From: Rhizopus arrhizus
Lineage: Eukaryota > Mucoromycota > Mucoromycetes > Mucorales > Rhizopodaceae
Reading direction: 5' to 3'
Length of the DNA stretch: 64,000 bases
NCBI GenBank assembly: GCA_024220505.1
Contig: JAKZZE010000002.1
Coordinates: 682,001-746,000, forward strand
Each line of letters begins with the position of its first letter. Position 1 is the stretch's first letter. Position numbers and translations under genes: made by a program. Of this stretch, positions 47,301 through 57,835 are shown in pieces. The notes beneath the pieces are model-generated. The model was not told where the DNA came from. It ran no database searches and saw only the letters and a list, made by a program, of their open reading frames with translations.

Positions 47301-48954
47301 CAGTGGGTGGACTAATTGTCCCAGTGTTTCAACATTTTTTACGTTTGACACTGTAACTCGACCAATTCTTAGGCTATGTGACTAGTTTTATGCTCATTAG
47401 AAAGGTTGCACTTCGTGCTACATAATATCAAAGAGCTGGCGTTCGGAGATTACATAGTCTGAGTTAATCAGCAATAGAAAAAAAACACCGCACTGGGACA
47501 ATTTTTCCGCTTGAACATAAATTTTATTTAATAATGGGTATGTCCCCCTTTAGCACTAATAACTGCTTTACAACAATCCGGCATGCTATCTATATATCTT
47601 CTACACTCATCCACTGTAAAAGTATTCCATTCTTTTTCGATTCTTTCCCATAACTCATGTACTCCTTTAGCCTTAGTGTCACATACGCTCTGCTTGAGTT
47701 TAAGGTGATGCCATACGTGTTCAATTGGATTTAAATCGAGTATTTGGGCTGTCCAGCTAAAGATATGATCACTCTTGAAGTTATTATCCACAAACCATTG
47801 CTTAGCAAGCTTCGAAGTGTGCTTGGGATCCTTATCTTGTTCAAAATAGATATCCTCAGGATTGTATCCATAGTACTTTAGGCTGTCCATAAGTGTAGTT
47901 TCCAAGATATTTACATAATCCACAGCTTTCATAGTTCCATCATGTACCCAACAAGCATACCCAGGGCCATCATAAGTAATACAACCCCATACCATGACAC
48001 TTCCTTGGCCGCCTTTAACTGTAAGGTCTAAGTGATGAGGCTGCAATACATCGTCTGGTCGACTCCAGTAATACTTGCAACCGTCTGATCCGAAAACATT
48101 GACTTTAGTCTCATCACTAAACACCATACGCCTCCAGTCATCGGTTGTCCAGTCTTTGTGGGCCATAGCCCATGCTAAACGTCGTTCCTTGTGCTGTTTA
48201 CTGAGCAGAGGCTTCTTCGCTTTGATTTTAGCTCTGAAGTTCATACTTTTAAGGAGCTTCAAGACTCCAGAATAACCAATAGTATATCCCAAACCATTCA
48301 GATATTGATGTACTGCTTTGGCTGTCTTGAATTCACCCTTTATTACTTATCTACGGATGTATGACTTGGTAGTTTCACCAACAGTTGCTCTTCTACCAGG
48401 GGCTGCCTTCATTCGGTTTGGAAAAAACTTGTTCGCGTACCTACCTGAAGTTGACTTTTTCAATCCGGGAATGCGTTCCATAACTTGTTCATATGTCATA
48501 TTACTAGCCAAAAGCATTTGGATTTGTTTCTGAACAGATTTGCTGATAGTAGGAGTCATTTGATGCGGGACAAAGTCGTAAGAAGTGCAGTATATAAAGA
48601 GACTAAGAATAACATAAAGCTATTTATACTTTACATTAAAGATATGAGTCATAGATTATCATAGATAAGACTTGTATATTAGTTGCGGTGATTTCTGATT
48701 GATAAGAAGGCGATGTTTAGAACACATTGCAAAATAAGCAGGTAGCGGAAAAATTGTCCCAGTGCGGTGTTTTTTTTCTATTGCTGATTAACTCAGACTA
48801 TGTAATCTCCGAACGCCAGCTCTTTGATATTATGTAGCACGAAGTGCAACCTTTCTAATGAGCATAAAACTAGTCACATAGCCTAATAATTGGTCGAGTT
48901 ACAGTGTCAAACGTAAAAAATGTTGAAACACTGGGACAATTAGTCCACCCACTG
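47301..48954 (-). mobile_element. Tc1/mariner element, family B, with about 210-bp inverted repeats
   Basis: 1,654 bp beginning CAGTGGGTGGACTAATTGTC and ending in its reverse complement, flanked by TA (47299-47300 and 48955-48956). The terminal inverted repeats run about 210 bases on each side (47301-47515 and 48745-48954) and differ at only a few positions as read by eye. The single gene inside is on the minus strand. It is inserted into the family C relic. Confidence 0.92.
47528..48559 (-). pseudogene. Family B transposase with one in-frame stop
   Basis: A nearly complete DD34E-type Tc1 transposase. It starts MTPTISKSVQKQIQ with an HTH (MTYEQVMERIPGLKKS). A TAA codon at about 48347-48349 interrupts the frame after SYIRR, and the protein then runs on without breaks: FKTAKAVHQYLNGLGY, VFSDETKVNVFGSD (first Asp), EQDKDPKHTSKLA (second Asp), DLNPIEHVWHHLK (Glu), and end CCKAVISAKGGHTHY. 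All three catalytic acids are present. A single base change disables it, so it was probably active recently. Confidence 0.85.
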
Positions 48955-49264
48955 TATCTGTGGTCTCTTGGTTACAAATTGCAGTACTCATCTACGACAC
49001 AACTAAAGAGATCCCTCGGCCATAAAACTCTGTATAAGAAAAAGAAGCCTTTAATCAAGAGAACTAACCAGAAAAAGCGATTAGAATGGGCCAAAAAACA
49101 CCGTGACTTGACTGTAGAGGACTGGAACAAGGTCATATTCTCCGACGAAACCAAAATCAACAGATGGGGATCAGATGGAGCTCAAATTACATGGAAACAT
49201 AAGGATGACCCACTTCGACCACATATTTTTTTTTGTAGGGGCTTTTAGGCCTAATGTTTTATTA

Positions 49265-49745
49265 TTAAATGAAGAAAAAGTCACGTATGAGATAGGGGTG
49301 AGCTTTTGATAAACGGCGAATAATAAAATCAAAAAGACTCGCAGTGTAATAAATTTTATAAAGGAGAGCGGCGGATGTTAGCCCGAAGAGGGCCAACAGT
49401 AGCAAGGAAGGTTTGGAAGACCTGTCCGGGGTCAAAAGGAGCACTATCGAAAATGAAGCGCAAGTGAGCTTTCCATATTGCAAGAATGGTGCAACCAATG
49501 ATGCTGCCATTATTTACCATAGATAATCGTTGCGGTGGGAAATGCAAATCAAAAACGGCCTGGGCAACTTTTTGATAGGAGAAGGGGGTCCGTCTAAAAA
49601 ATCTGTCCCATACTTGTACCCAGACCAGTAGTTTTCGTGGACAAAGTATTAGAAAGTGTTCTGGGTCTTCGATCATAGTATTAGTGCCACAAAGACGACA
49701 TTGGGGAGGACACAACGCAGGAATCACTTTATGCAAAAGTTCAGC
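49265..49745 (-). pseudogene. LINE-type retrotransposon 3' fragment
   Basis: An uninterrupted 126-codon minus-strand frame (49736-49356) corresponding to the end of a LINE reverse transcriptase polyprotein. The zf-RVT knuckle CRLCGTNTMIEDPEHFLILC (C-x2-C, H-x4-C) is intact, followed by DRFFRRTPFSYQKV and SIIGCTILAIWKAHLRFIFD. The upstream part is missing: an LTR-like repeat begins at 49748. It belongs to the same family as 37.9-38.6 kb but is better kept. Confidence 0.72.
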
Positions 49746-49747
49746 AC

Positions 49748-50184
49748 TGTTGTATAATGGTTAAGATAATAAAATAAAAGGTGTAAACAAAAATAAAGAA
49801 ACAGTTTGAGTACTTTTTGAGACTGATCTTTATTTCAGTTTTAAGTTAAAGTAAAAATTATTCTAATTGAAGACAGGTATTTATATCTTATTGAGTGAGT
49901 GGCTTGATATCTTCTATTGTAAGCGTTCTTCTAATATTCAGGTACTTTAGCAAGTGTCATCTATAATTATGATTATGAAAGCTTTTCATTTGTTCTTTTG
50001 TATGTCTGTCATAGATTATCTTTTATTCTGGGAATTCCTCACTGATTTGAATAACGTTATTTTACGCGTTATTTCAATTATATGAAAGATTAGCAATATT
50101 CCTGATATTGGATTGGATCTTGTTATTTTAGTTGATACTTCTTCTTATCAAAGAACTCTTATTAATACAAAACATATTCTAAAA
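49748..50184 (-). mobile_element. LTR-like repeat, copy 1
   Basis: About 437 bp starting TGTTGTATAATGGTTAAG, shared in inverse orientation and with high identity with 61621-62056. It contains TTTATATC-type promoter sequence, and its start is typical of an LTR. The far end (CATATTCTAAAA) does not end in CA and no clear target duplication is seen. The exact boundary is unsure, and the last bases may be internal element sequence. It abuts the LINE fragment on one side and nearly touches the chromovirus on the other. Confidence 0.7.
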
Positions 50185-50365
50185 GAACATGTTTTGTTTT
50201 AATCGCAAGATTAAATAAAAAATTAAACAAAAAAACAATAGCAGCAATATAAAATTAAAATCCTTCTTTATTGCAGATTTCTTTATATTGCGAAAAGGTC
50301 TCGCTTTATGGATCAAAAGTTGGCATCTATTTATATTCTTTGTGAGCGTAGATATAAAAGATATA

Positions 50366-51962
50366 CAGTGCCCCACAAAACCCTTCAAGTGTTTTGCTTT
50401 TTTTCGTTTTTTGCTTGTCACGAAGCATTGAGTACTATAGTTGGTAGCATGCTATACCTTATTTGAAAACTACGGTGGCAGGGTATTTGGATAATGTTTA
50501 AACTCCGAGATCCATGCAATGGCCGCGGAGTAATGACACTTTAAAAACAGACACACACTTGAAGGGTTTTGTGGAATTTAAAAAATCACATGTTAATGTC
50601 GTAAAAATCATCATAAACGTCACAAAAATGTGACTTGTCAACTTTTTGTGTAAAACGTTTTGTTTATTTACAACTTTCTATTTTTTTGTTTGCCTTTTTT
50701 TATAACATAACCTAATTAAGTGACATGCGACCAATTAGCAATGACATGCAGAACAGAATCGTTCAACTTCTTAAAGAGGGAGTTTCTGGAGAAGAAATAT
50801 CAACAAAGACTGGTGTCAGTACTGGAACTATTTCAAAAATTCGAAAAAACCATGATTTGGGAGATTTGAAAACTAATGGAGGCAGGCCATTCGTAATCTC
50901 GACATTACTAGGTCGTCGAATCTTGCGAAATTTCAACTCTGGCAATTACAAAAATGCTTCAGACGTTGCTAGAAAGATGTTAGAAGATGGTGAAAATATT
51001 AGTGCTGAGACTATAGGCGTTTTTTAAAAGAATCAGGTTATGCAGCAACTCATAAGCCTAAAGTCCTACCTTTGACTAAGCACCGTATGAAGAAAAGATA
51101 TGAATTTGCACGTGCGCATCTATCATGGACCATCGAGGACTGGAAAAAGGTCATTTTCAGCGGCGAAACTAAAGTGAATAGAATTGGTTCAGATGGTTTA
51201 CAATGGACTTGGACAAATGGTGACAAGTTAAAAGACTTTCAGGTTCAGCATATGATCAAGCATGGAGGAGGTTCATTGATGCTGTGGGGCTGTTTAACAT
51301 GGTATGGCGTTGGATACCTATCGAATATCAAGGGAAGCATTAATTCTGACTTTTATATTAGTATTTTGGAAGATGAATTAATGAAAACGATTGATTGGTA
51401 TGACCTTCAAAAAGAATATATTATATTTTAGCAAGACATTGCTCGTATCCATACTGCCAAAAAAGTCTCTGAATGGCTGGAAAACAATAATATTACTGTA
51501 TTAAGATGGCCTCCTCACTCTCCTGACTTAAATCCTATCGAGAACCTATGGTCAATCGTAAAACGTCGTTTATTACAATATGAAAAGCAGCCTGACGGAA
51601 TGCTCGAATTATGGTCAAGAGTAGAGAATGTTTGGGAGTCAATTACTCAGAATGAGTGTCAAAAACTCATAGAAATTATGCCTAAACGCATTAAAGCAGC
51701 TTACAATGCAAAAGGAGGACATACTAAATATTAATTGTTGTTAAACAAAAATTCCACAAAACCCTTCAAGTGTGTGTCTGTTTTTAAAGTGTCATTACTC
51801 CGCGGCCATTGCATGGATCTCGGAGTTTAAACATTATCCAAATACCCTGCCACCGTAGTTTTCAAATAAGGTATAGCATGCTACCAACTATAGTACTCAA
51901 TGCTTCGTGACAAGCAAAAAACGAAAAAAAGCAAAACACTTGAAGGGTTTTGTGGGGCACTG
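50366..51962 (+). mobile_element. Tc1/mariner element, family D, with about 210-bp inverted repeats
   Basis: 1,597 bp starting CAGTGCCCCACAAAACCCTT and ending in its complement, with TA at 50364-50365 and 51963-51964. The terminal inverted repeats extend about 212 bases (50366-50578, 51751-51962) and look almost perfect, including the CCGCGGAGTAATGACAC stretch. It lies in the 3' LTR of the chromovirus and is therefore younger than it. Confidence 0.92.
50725..51734 (+). pseudogene. Family D transposase, multiply disabled
   Basis: A Tc1 transposase with HTH domain (IVQLLKEGVSGEEISTKTG, then TISKIRKNHDLGD). Defects: a frameshift in the T run near 51021-51027; the first catalytic box reads FSGETKVN, so the Asp is Gly; and a TAG stop at about 51429-51431 stands just before QDIARIHTAKK. 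There the second box, normally QDNAPxH-like, also lacks its second acidic position. The last part is good: SPDLNPIENLWSIVKRRLL (Glu kept), ending KAAYNAKGGHTKY. This copy cannot make active enzyme, although its ends are excellent. Confidence 0.85.
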
Positions 51963-52405
51963 TAGACTCGGTCACGATGTCGTGCTGAAGAACCAATGAT
52001 TAAGCTAAAGCTTGTCGATGTTCTAATATATGCATCTGAAATTGAACAATAGAAATAATAACCAGTCAATTAACTTTGATCTAATTACTTTTGGGGTTGA
52101 CAATTGATTAGACTCTCTAGGATGACAGATATTGATCTTATTGTTCTAAATTTGGAAAAGTGTGGAATTGTTCAATCATAGTTTAATCTTTTGTGTATCG
52201 TTATTTATTTTAATACAACTGATATCATATAGAAAATAACTATGTTTACAACATTATCCTCCCCCAGACTTGACAATAGTCAGGTCGGCATTTATGCAGA
52301 TACTAAATATTATTTTCTTATTGGTTAATTTATGTATCTTGATGCTCAGCAAGTTTATGAAGTCAGCGGCCGCTCTGCTACATGAACATTTTTTTTTTTT
52401 TTTTT

Positions 52406-55400
52406 TTAGTTTCTATTGTTTCTTATTCTTTTACTTTTTCTAAGGACTGTGCTATCTTGTACCATGTCCTTTCTTTTATAATTCTTGTTTTCTTCAGTCA
52501 CATTAGGTCTAGCAGAAGTCTTTTTAGTGTAGTCTATTTCGTTAGCTATCATCTTTTGCTTTCTTGCTTGCTCTAATTCCTTCAACTTTTTTCTCTTAAG
52601 CCAATATTTATCAATGGGTACTGTGCTGGAGAAGGATGATGCTTTTTCCCACGTATTCTCTCTTTCACCATAACCAGCCCATTTTACAAGGTACTTTCTT
52701 TGTCCTGGACCGCCTCTGTGATCTCTAATATCCTCAACGTCATAGTATTCATCTTCTATAGCTGTTTCGTCAATAGAGACTATCTTAAGCTCTGATGGGA
52801 CATATTCACGATGTAACAGTTCATTTTGCTCATCTTTTAAGACATAGGATCCACCTTGAGTTTTTCGAACGACAATGTAAGGCCCTTCATAAAGAGGTGA
52901 TAGCTTACTAGTCCGTCCTGGTAATCTAACCATAACTGCAGTATCCTTCGGAAGATCTATGATCATATTTTTGTCATTGAACCTCTTGTTTGCTTCCTCT
53001 ATGATCTTCTGTGTTCTTACACGAATGGCAGGAAACACTATCTGGTACATGCGATCAGTTCTCTCAATTAGCTCTTGTTCTGTAACAGGTCTATTAGGAA
53101 TCTTATCAGCTATACTCTGATCACTGTAATCCTCAAAGCTATTAAGTCTTCGAGCAAACATCAAGGAAAATGGAGCACTCTTTGAACGGTGTCTTATTTT
53201 ATAATTCGACGCTAGTTGGACAATTGGCAATACATCGTCCCAATCATTGCTGTTAGAATTAACCATTTTTCTTATAGTGTTTAATGTCGTCTTTACAGCG
53301 CTCTCGCTCACGCCATTACCTCGACTGTGAAAGGCTGTACTGTATCTGCGATCTATTCCTAGGTGCTTGGATAATGAGTGCATGAGGCTATTTTTAAACT
53401 CTCTGCCGTTATCACTTTGAATAATTTTAGGTATGCCATAGTCACCAAAGATTTTTATTAATTCTTTTGCTACAGTGTCACTTTGTTTATTTTTTAATGG
53501 ACGCAGAATGATGTACCTGGTACATACATCTATCATCACAAGGACATAGACATTTTCATTTGCCGTGACAGGTAAAGGTCCTAAAAGATCAATTCCAATA
53601 TGGTCAAATGGTAGATATGCAAGGATGTTTTTTAAAGGATGATAACCTTTCTTGCTTACATTGTGTCTCTGGCATTCAGTACATGATTTGATTGTCTCAG
53701 TAGCATCTTTATAAATATTATTCCAATGAAGTCCTTGGGAATGTAACTGCTCCACAATACTCGTACTACCGAAGTGTCCGAAGGTATGAGCATCTTCAAG
53801 TAGACGTGCTCTCTTCTCAAGTGGAGGAGTCATATAGTCAGTTGTGGGATTATTAGCAAACTTTTTATTTTTTATTTTCACAGCTAGCACATTTAGTTTC
53901 TTGTCCTGACTATAGATCAAGTTGTGTCTCTTTGCTGTAGAGTTTGTCTGTCTTTTAACTTTTATTTTATTTTTATTTTTATTTTTAGTTTCCTTTTTTT
54001 CTTTTTTATTTTCTTTTTGCGCAGCATCACCCCCACCCAGCATGAACTCATTATTCAAGCAAGGTTCATAAAGTCTAGAAAGTAAATCTGGTAATTGATT
54101 GAGAATTCCTTGTATGTGAATCACATCAAAGTTGAAATCTAATAAAGTTTCTAACCAGCCTATCATCATAGGGTTTGCTTGTTCTTGGGTATGTAAATAC
54201 ATTAAAGCCTTATGGTCAGTACGTAATTCAAATTTATTTCCCCATAAAAACTCACGATATTTTTCTAGTGCAAACACTACCGCGTACAGTTCACGTTTAG
54301 TTGTATTCCACTTACGTTGAGAGGGTGACAAAGATTTAGATGCAAATGCAATATGTAAAGTTCTATTTAGCTCATCTCTTTGGGTCAATACTGCACCAAC
54401 ACCATATTGTGAGGCATCAGTAGCCACATAGAATTTTTTGGATAAGTCTGGAGTGTGCAACAGTGTCTTTGATTTTAGAATCTCTTTTAAAGCAATGAAT
54501 GCATCAGTATGTTCTTGTGTCCAGTTGTTCTCTACATCAGGATCATTACGAAGTTTGTCGATAGGTGCAGCTACACGAGAGATTAAAGGTATAAAGTCTC
54601 TCATATATGATACAATGCCCATTAATCGCATTACTTCTTTTTTATTGCGTGGTATAGGCCAACTATTGATGTTTGTTAAGCGGCGTGGATCTACTTTGAT
54701 GATACCACCACTCTCAACTACAAATCCTAAAAGATAGATTGATCGTTGATACCAACTGCATTTCTTTACATTGATTTTTAGGTTGACGGAAGTTAATCGT
54801 TCAATCACTTTTTTTACATTTGAAGCATGTTTTTCAGCTGTTCCTTTAATTACACAGTCATCAACATAGGTCTCGATGAAATCCATATCCGCAAAGAGTA
54901 TTTTCATCACTTTACAGAATATTGCAGTAACTGTTTTTAGACCGAAACAACATCCTTGGAAGGTATATGTTCGATTCTTAAATTGGAAGGAGAGTTTGTG
55001 TTGATCTTTAGGGGCTACAAGGAAACTATTGTATGCATTCTTCAAGTCAATCTTAGTGAATACTTCACCACCAGCTAAGTTGTCAAATATGCTTCTTATT
55101 TTTGGAACAGGATATACGACATCAGGGATTAGTTTGTTGATACCACGAACATCTAAACATACTCTGTGGCTCGTTATCTCATTGTTCTCATCTTTCTTTG
55201 GTACCATTAATAAAGGACTATTAAATGATGTGTTAGCGCGGTTCTCTTTGATGATACCTGCTTTTAACCATTCATTTATTTTCTCTTCTAATTCAGGCAT
55301 TTGTCGGTGAGCAATTGGGTATTGTCTCTTAAAGGACTTTGCTCCCTTTTCCATTGGTAACTCTACTACAGATTCTGGTACTGTGCAGAAAGATCCAGCA

Positions 55401-55915
55401 GGAATATTTTGGTTGTCATCAATTGCACTCTGGATATAAGCCATGAATTGCTTCTGTTGATCTTCGGTACCATAGGGTGAGTTGTTAGGTTCAATCTCAT
55501 TATTAGCGTCAAAATTCATATTAAGGAATTGTGCGTCTTCTTTTAATCTATTTGAATAATCATCTTCATTACCTGGGTACTTGTATGCTACTCCAGTGAG
55601 ACCGATATTCATTTTTCCAAGAACATCAGTTCCAAGCAAGACATCAAATTCTTGTGTCATTGTCTCATTAAAATTTACAACTTCAAAGGAATGTTTAAAA
55701 GAGATGTTATTCATATATGTTAAAGTGAGAGGATCAGTTTGTCCAATTCGTTTACAATTATTATCTGAAGACAAAAAATTTAAAGAACCATTTACAGAAT
55801 TCACTTTGTCAATATTCAATTTATTATTCAAACAAATTTTTGATATACAAGTGATATCACTGCCAGTGTCAATCTTTCCAATTAATTTCTTGCCCTCTAT
55901 TAATATAGGAGTCAA
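52406..55915 (-). CDS. Chromovirus Pol: protease, RT, RNase H, integrase, chromodomain
   Basis: A 1,169-codon open frame with all Ty3/gypsy Pol domains in order. Protease has KIDTGSDITCISK. Reverse transcriptase has FTKIDLKNAYNSF and TYVDDCVIKG. RNase H has FYVATDASQYGVGAVLTQ. Integrase has a zinc finger (HTFGHFGSTS and SCTECQRH), then HIGIDLLGPL (first Asp), SDNGREFKN (second Asp) and SRGNGVSESAVKTTL (Glu). The C-terminal chromodomain (EDIRDHRGGPG, KYLVKWAGYGERENTWEKAS) can direct integration to modified histones. There is no ATG at the head; the frame starts at a TTG after a single TGA at 55958. It must be expressed from gag by recoding, or be disabled by that stop. Confidence 0.92.
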   Translation of the reverse strand: MTPILIEGKKLIGKIDTGSDITCISKICLNNKLNIDKVNSVNGSLNFLSSDNNCKRIGQTDPLTLTYMNNISFKHSFEVVNFNETMTQEFDVLLGTDVLGKMNIGLTGVAYKYPGNEDDYSNRLKEDAQFLNMNFDANNEIEPNNSPYGTEDQQKQFMAYIQSAIDDNQNIPAGSFCTVPESVVELPMEKGAKSFKRQYPIAHRQMPELEEKINEWLKAGIIKENRANTSFNSPLLMVPKKDENNEITSHRVCLDVRGINKLIPDVVYPVPKIRSIFDNLAGGEVFTKIDLKNAYNSFLVAPKDQHKLSFQFKNRTYTFQGCCFGLKTVTAIFCKVMKILFADMDFIETYVDDCVIKGTAEKHASNVKKVIERLTSVNLKINVKKCSWYQRSIYLLGFVVESGGIIKVDPRRLTNINSWPIPRNKKEVMRLMGIVSYMRDFIPLISRVAAPIDKLRNDPDVENNWTQEHTDAFIALKEILKSKTLLHTPDLSKKFYVATDASQYGVGAVLTQRDELNRTLHIAFASKSLSPSQRKWNTTKRELYAVVFALEKYREFLWGNKFELRTDHKALMYLHTQEQANPMMIGWLETLLDFNFDVIHIQGILNQLPDLLSRLYEPCLNNEFMLGGGDAAQKENKKEKKETKNKNKNKIKVKRQTNSTAKRHNLIYSQDKKLNVLAVKIKNKKFANNPTTDYMTPPLEKRARLLEDAHTFGHFGSTSIVEQLHSQGLHWNNIYKDATETIKSCTECQRHNVSKKGYHPLKNILAYLPFDHIGIDLLGPLPVTANENVYVLVMIDVCTRYIILRPLKNKQSDTVAKELIKIFGDYGIPKIIQSDNGREFKNSLMHSLSKHLGIDRRYSTAFHSRGNGVSESAVKTTLNTIRKMVNSNSNDWDDVLPIVQLASNYKIRHRSKSAPFSLMFARRLNSFEDYSDQSIADKIPNRPVTEQELIERTDRMYQIVFPAIRVRTQKIIEEANKRFNDKNMIIDLPKDTAVMVRLPGRTSKLSPLYEGPYIVVRKTQGGSYVLKDEQNELLHREYVPSELKIVSIDETAIEDEYYDVEDIRDHRGGPGQRKYLVKWAGYGERENTWEKASSFSSTVPIDKYWLKRKKLKELEQARKQKMIANEIDYTKKTSARPNVTEENKNYKRKDMVQDSTVLRKSKRIRNNRN

Positions 55916-56024
55916 AAGTTTAAATGGATTAGTATCTTCATCTTCAATTTTTTTATTTCATAATGCCTTACAGTCATATGAGTGATTTTCAGCTTCTGTC
56001 ATATCATGATCATTATCATTTTCT

Positions 56025-57341
56025 TCATTTGCAGTACGAACAATGGCATAAATTGACTTGTCCGAATCTCTTGGATTTTTTTGGATCGACATGAAGTTTT
56101 CTTTTATAGTCTGCATATTCTTGACAATGATGGCCATGAGACCAACTTCTACCACAATAGCGACAGGGTTTACTTGTGCTTGCCTTATGAGGAAAATTTT
56201 TGTTGCCATAATACTTGTTGTTTATGGTCGACGCAGCATCATTTTTCTTTTTTGATTTACTATAGCAATCATCTTCATTGTGATTTGCATTAGCACCACC
56301 ATGTCTTGAACAAAAGAAAGCACCAGACGAACCATGACCTTTGTTTCTTTTTTGAATACTAAAAGGACCAGCATTTGTGTGAATTCTTTTATTACCACTG
56401 GCAACATTGGCATAGGATGAGCTTGTGTATGTCCTTGGATCATCCCCTAGCAAATTTCTTGCTATTTCAGCAGCTCTCTCTACAGTCCATGGTACGTTCT
56501 TATTTTCTTTCAAAACAAAAGCTGTCTTACACTTCTCAAGAACAGGTTCAGAGAATGATGCTTTAAATCTAGCAGCCACCATTGGATCATTTTTATTTGC
56601 CCCAGCCTCAATACAAGTGCTTAAAAATCGGGTCATATACGAGGAGACAGATTCATTTTTATTCATTGTCATTGTGAATAGACGATGCATAGCATCTGTT
56701 CTAGCATTATCAGTCAAGAATTTATTTGTAAATACAATTCTAGCTGTGTTCCATGTATCACATCTTTTGAGCTCTTTTTCGATCCAATCATCATGGTCGA
56801 AGGCCAAAGAAACAGGGAGATACCGGCGCCAAACCTCTTGAATGTCCAAGGCAGCAGAATAGATAACCTTTTCAAAGGACCGCAAAAAGTGTTCAACAGA
56901 TTCATAGCATTTCTCACCAGGAAATGGGATATCAGGCCAAGAGGAGAGTTGAAATTTGGGTATGTCATTTTGGGTTAAACGCAAACCAATTTCCTTCTTG
57001 ACAGGAGAAATTACAGGAGAAACAAGTTTACCAGAGAGAGCAAGCAACTGTGCACCATATTTTCTCATTTTCTTGAACGCCAAGTCTGCTTGTTCTTCTT
57101 CACCAGCCATTATATGTTTTTGATATTGTCGGGCAGATTCTTCCTTTTTATACCTTATGAGTTTTGAAACTTCAGCATCAATGTCATCATGATCAGAGGT
57201 AATTTCATGCGCATTGGCATTTATTTTTGGGGTTACTTCAGAGCCATCTTCAGTAAGAGAGGGGTCTTGACTTGCTTGTTCGATCTCCATATCGGATGGA
57301 TCATGCTCCATGGGTCGATCTTCTTGTTTAGGGCTTTCCAT
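56025..57341 (-). CDS. Chromovirus Gag with zinc knuckle
   Basis: A 438-residue Gag starting at a true ATG 47 bases inside the 5' LTR. An acidic N-terminus and coiled-coil-rich region precede the retrotransposon gag core (ALDIQEVWRRYLPVSLAFDH, then NKFLTDNARTDAMHRLFTMT and AARFKASFSEPVLEKC). The nucleocapsid end has CRYCGRSWSHGHHC, the C-x2-C-W-H-C knuckle common in Ty3/gypsy elements. Gag and Pol are in different frames and overlap the stretch 56209-55958, where the Pol frame is open up to a TGA. Confidence 0.88.
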   Translation of the reverse strand: MESPKQEDRPMEHDPSDMEIEQASQDPSLTEDGSEVTPKINANAHEITSDHDDIDAEVSKLIRYKKEESARQYQKHIMAGEEEQADLAFKKMRKYGAQLLALSGKLVSPVISPVKKEIGLRLTQNDIPKFQLSSWPDIPFPGEKCYESVEHFLRSFEKVIYSAALDIQEVWRRYLPVSLAFDHDDWIEKELKRCDTWNTARIVFTNKFLTDNARTDAMHRLFTMTMNKNESVSSYMTRFLSTCIEAGANKNDPMVAARFKASFSEPVLEKCKTAFVLKENKNVPWTVERAAEIARNLLGDDPRTYTSSSYANVASGNKRIHTNAGPFSIQKRNKGHGSSGAFFCSRHGGANANHNEDDCYSKSKKKNDAASTINNKYYGNKNFPHKASTSKPCRYCGRSWSHGHHCQEYADYKRKLHVDPKKSKRFGQVNLCHCSYCK

Positions 57342-57387
57342 AGCAGTTTACCAGGGTATGAACCAGAAGGATGATTAATTTTAAAAA

Positions 57388-57835
57388 TGTTTTAATCGCA
57401 AGATTAAATAAAAAATTAAACAAAAAAACAATAGCAGCAATATAAAATTAAAATCCTTCTTTATTGCAGATTTCTTTATATTGCGAAAGGCCTCGCTTTA
57501 TGGATAAAAAGTTGGCATCTATTTATATTCTTTGTGAGCGTAGATATAAAAGATATAGACTCGGTCACGATGTCGTGCTGAAGAACCAATGATTAAGCTA
57601 AAGCTTGTCGATGTTCTAATATATGCATCTGAAATTGAACAATAGAAATAATAACCAGTCAATTAACTTTGATCTAATTACTTTTGGGGTTGACAATTGA
57701 TTAGACTCTCTAGGATGACAGATATTGATCTTATTGTTCTAAATTTGGAAAAGTGTGGAATTGTTCAATCATAGTTTAATCTTTTGTGTATCATTATTTA
57801 TTTTAATACAACTGATATCATATAGAAAATAACTA
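57388..57835 (-). repeat. 5' LTR of the chromovirus
   Basis: 448 bases that match the 3' LTR from TGTTTTAATCGCAAG to AAAATAACTA. A family E mariner is inserted at the TA near its outer end (57834). The promoter part lies near 57515-57560 (TTTATATTC). Between LTR and Gag I see no standard tRNA primer site two bases from the LTR; TGGTTCATACCC and TGGTAAACTGCT lie further in. Confidence 0.85.

Larger units (their letters stand above)
47049..49222 (+). pseudogene. Tc1-like transposase relic, family C, split by another Tc1
   Basis: A Tc1 transposase read from MPYKLSNDTRNNVISLIKAG with an early frameshift near 47125-47140, then RKQ/HTH-like sequence and RGGRVSTVPNFTKQ. It is interrupted at 47301 by the family B element. 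It resumes at 48957 with LWSLGYKLQYSST, KRLEWAKKHRDLTVEDWNKV and the first catalytic Asp box IFSDETKINRWGSD. The coding match ends abruptly near 49222, before the second and third acidic residues, next to T-rich sequence. It is a truncated dead copy. Removing the insert and one TA restores the frame at the junction (VQRYLWSLGY). Confidence 0.8.
50195..52253 (-). repeat. 3' LTR of the chromovirus (460 bp plus Tc1 insert)
   Basis: Runs TGTTTTAATCGCAAG to TGTTTACAACA on the plus strand, interrupted at the TA at 50364 by a 1,597-bp Tc1 element. Without the insert it matches 57388-57835 with few differences (for example GGTCTCGC versus GGCCTCGC, and CGTTATTT versus CATTATTT). Confidence 0.88.
50195..57835 (-). 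mobile_element. Ty3/gypsy chromovirus, nearly complete
   Basis: A minus-strand LTR retrotransposon: 5' LTR (57388-57835), gag (57341-56025), pol (about 55950-52406), polypurine tract (minus GGGGGAGGATAA at 52254-52265) and 3' LTR (50195-52253 including an insert). The two LTRs differ at only a handful of positions, so the insertion is recent. Each LTR carries a different Tc1/mariner element. Beyond the mariner in the 5' LTR, the expected last 11 bases (TGTTTACAACA, as in the other LTR) are not found. That end is altered and no target duplication could be confirmed. Confidence 0.92.
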
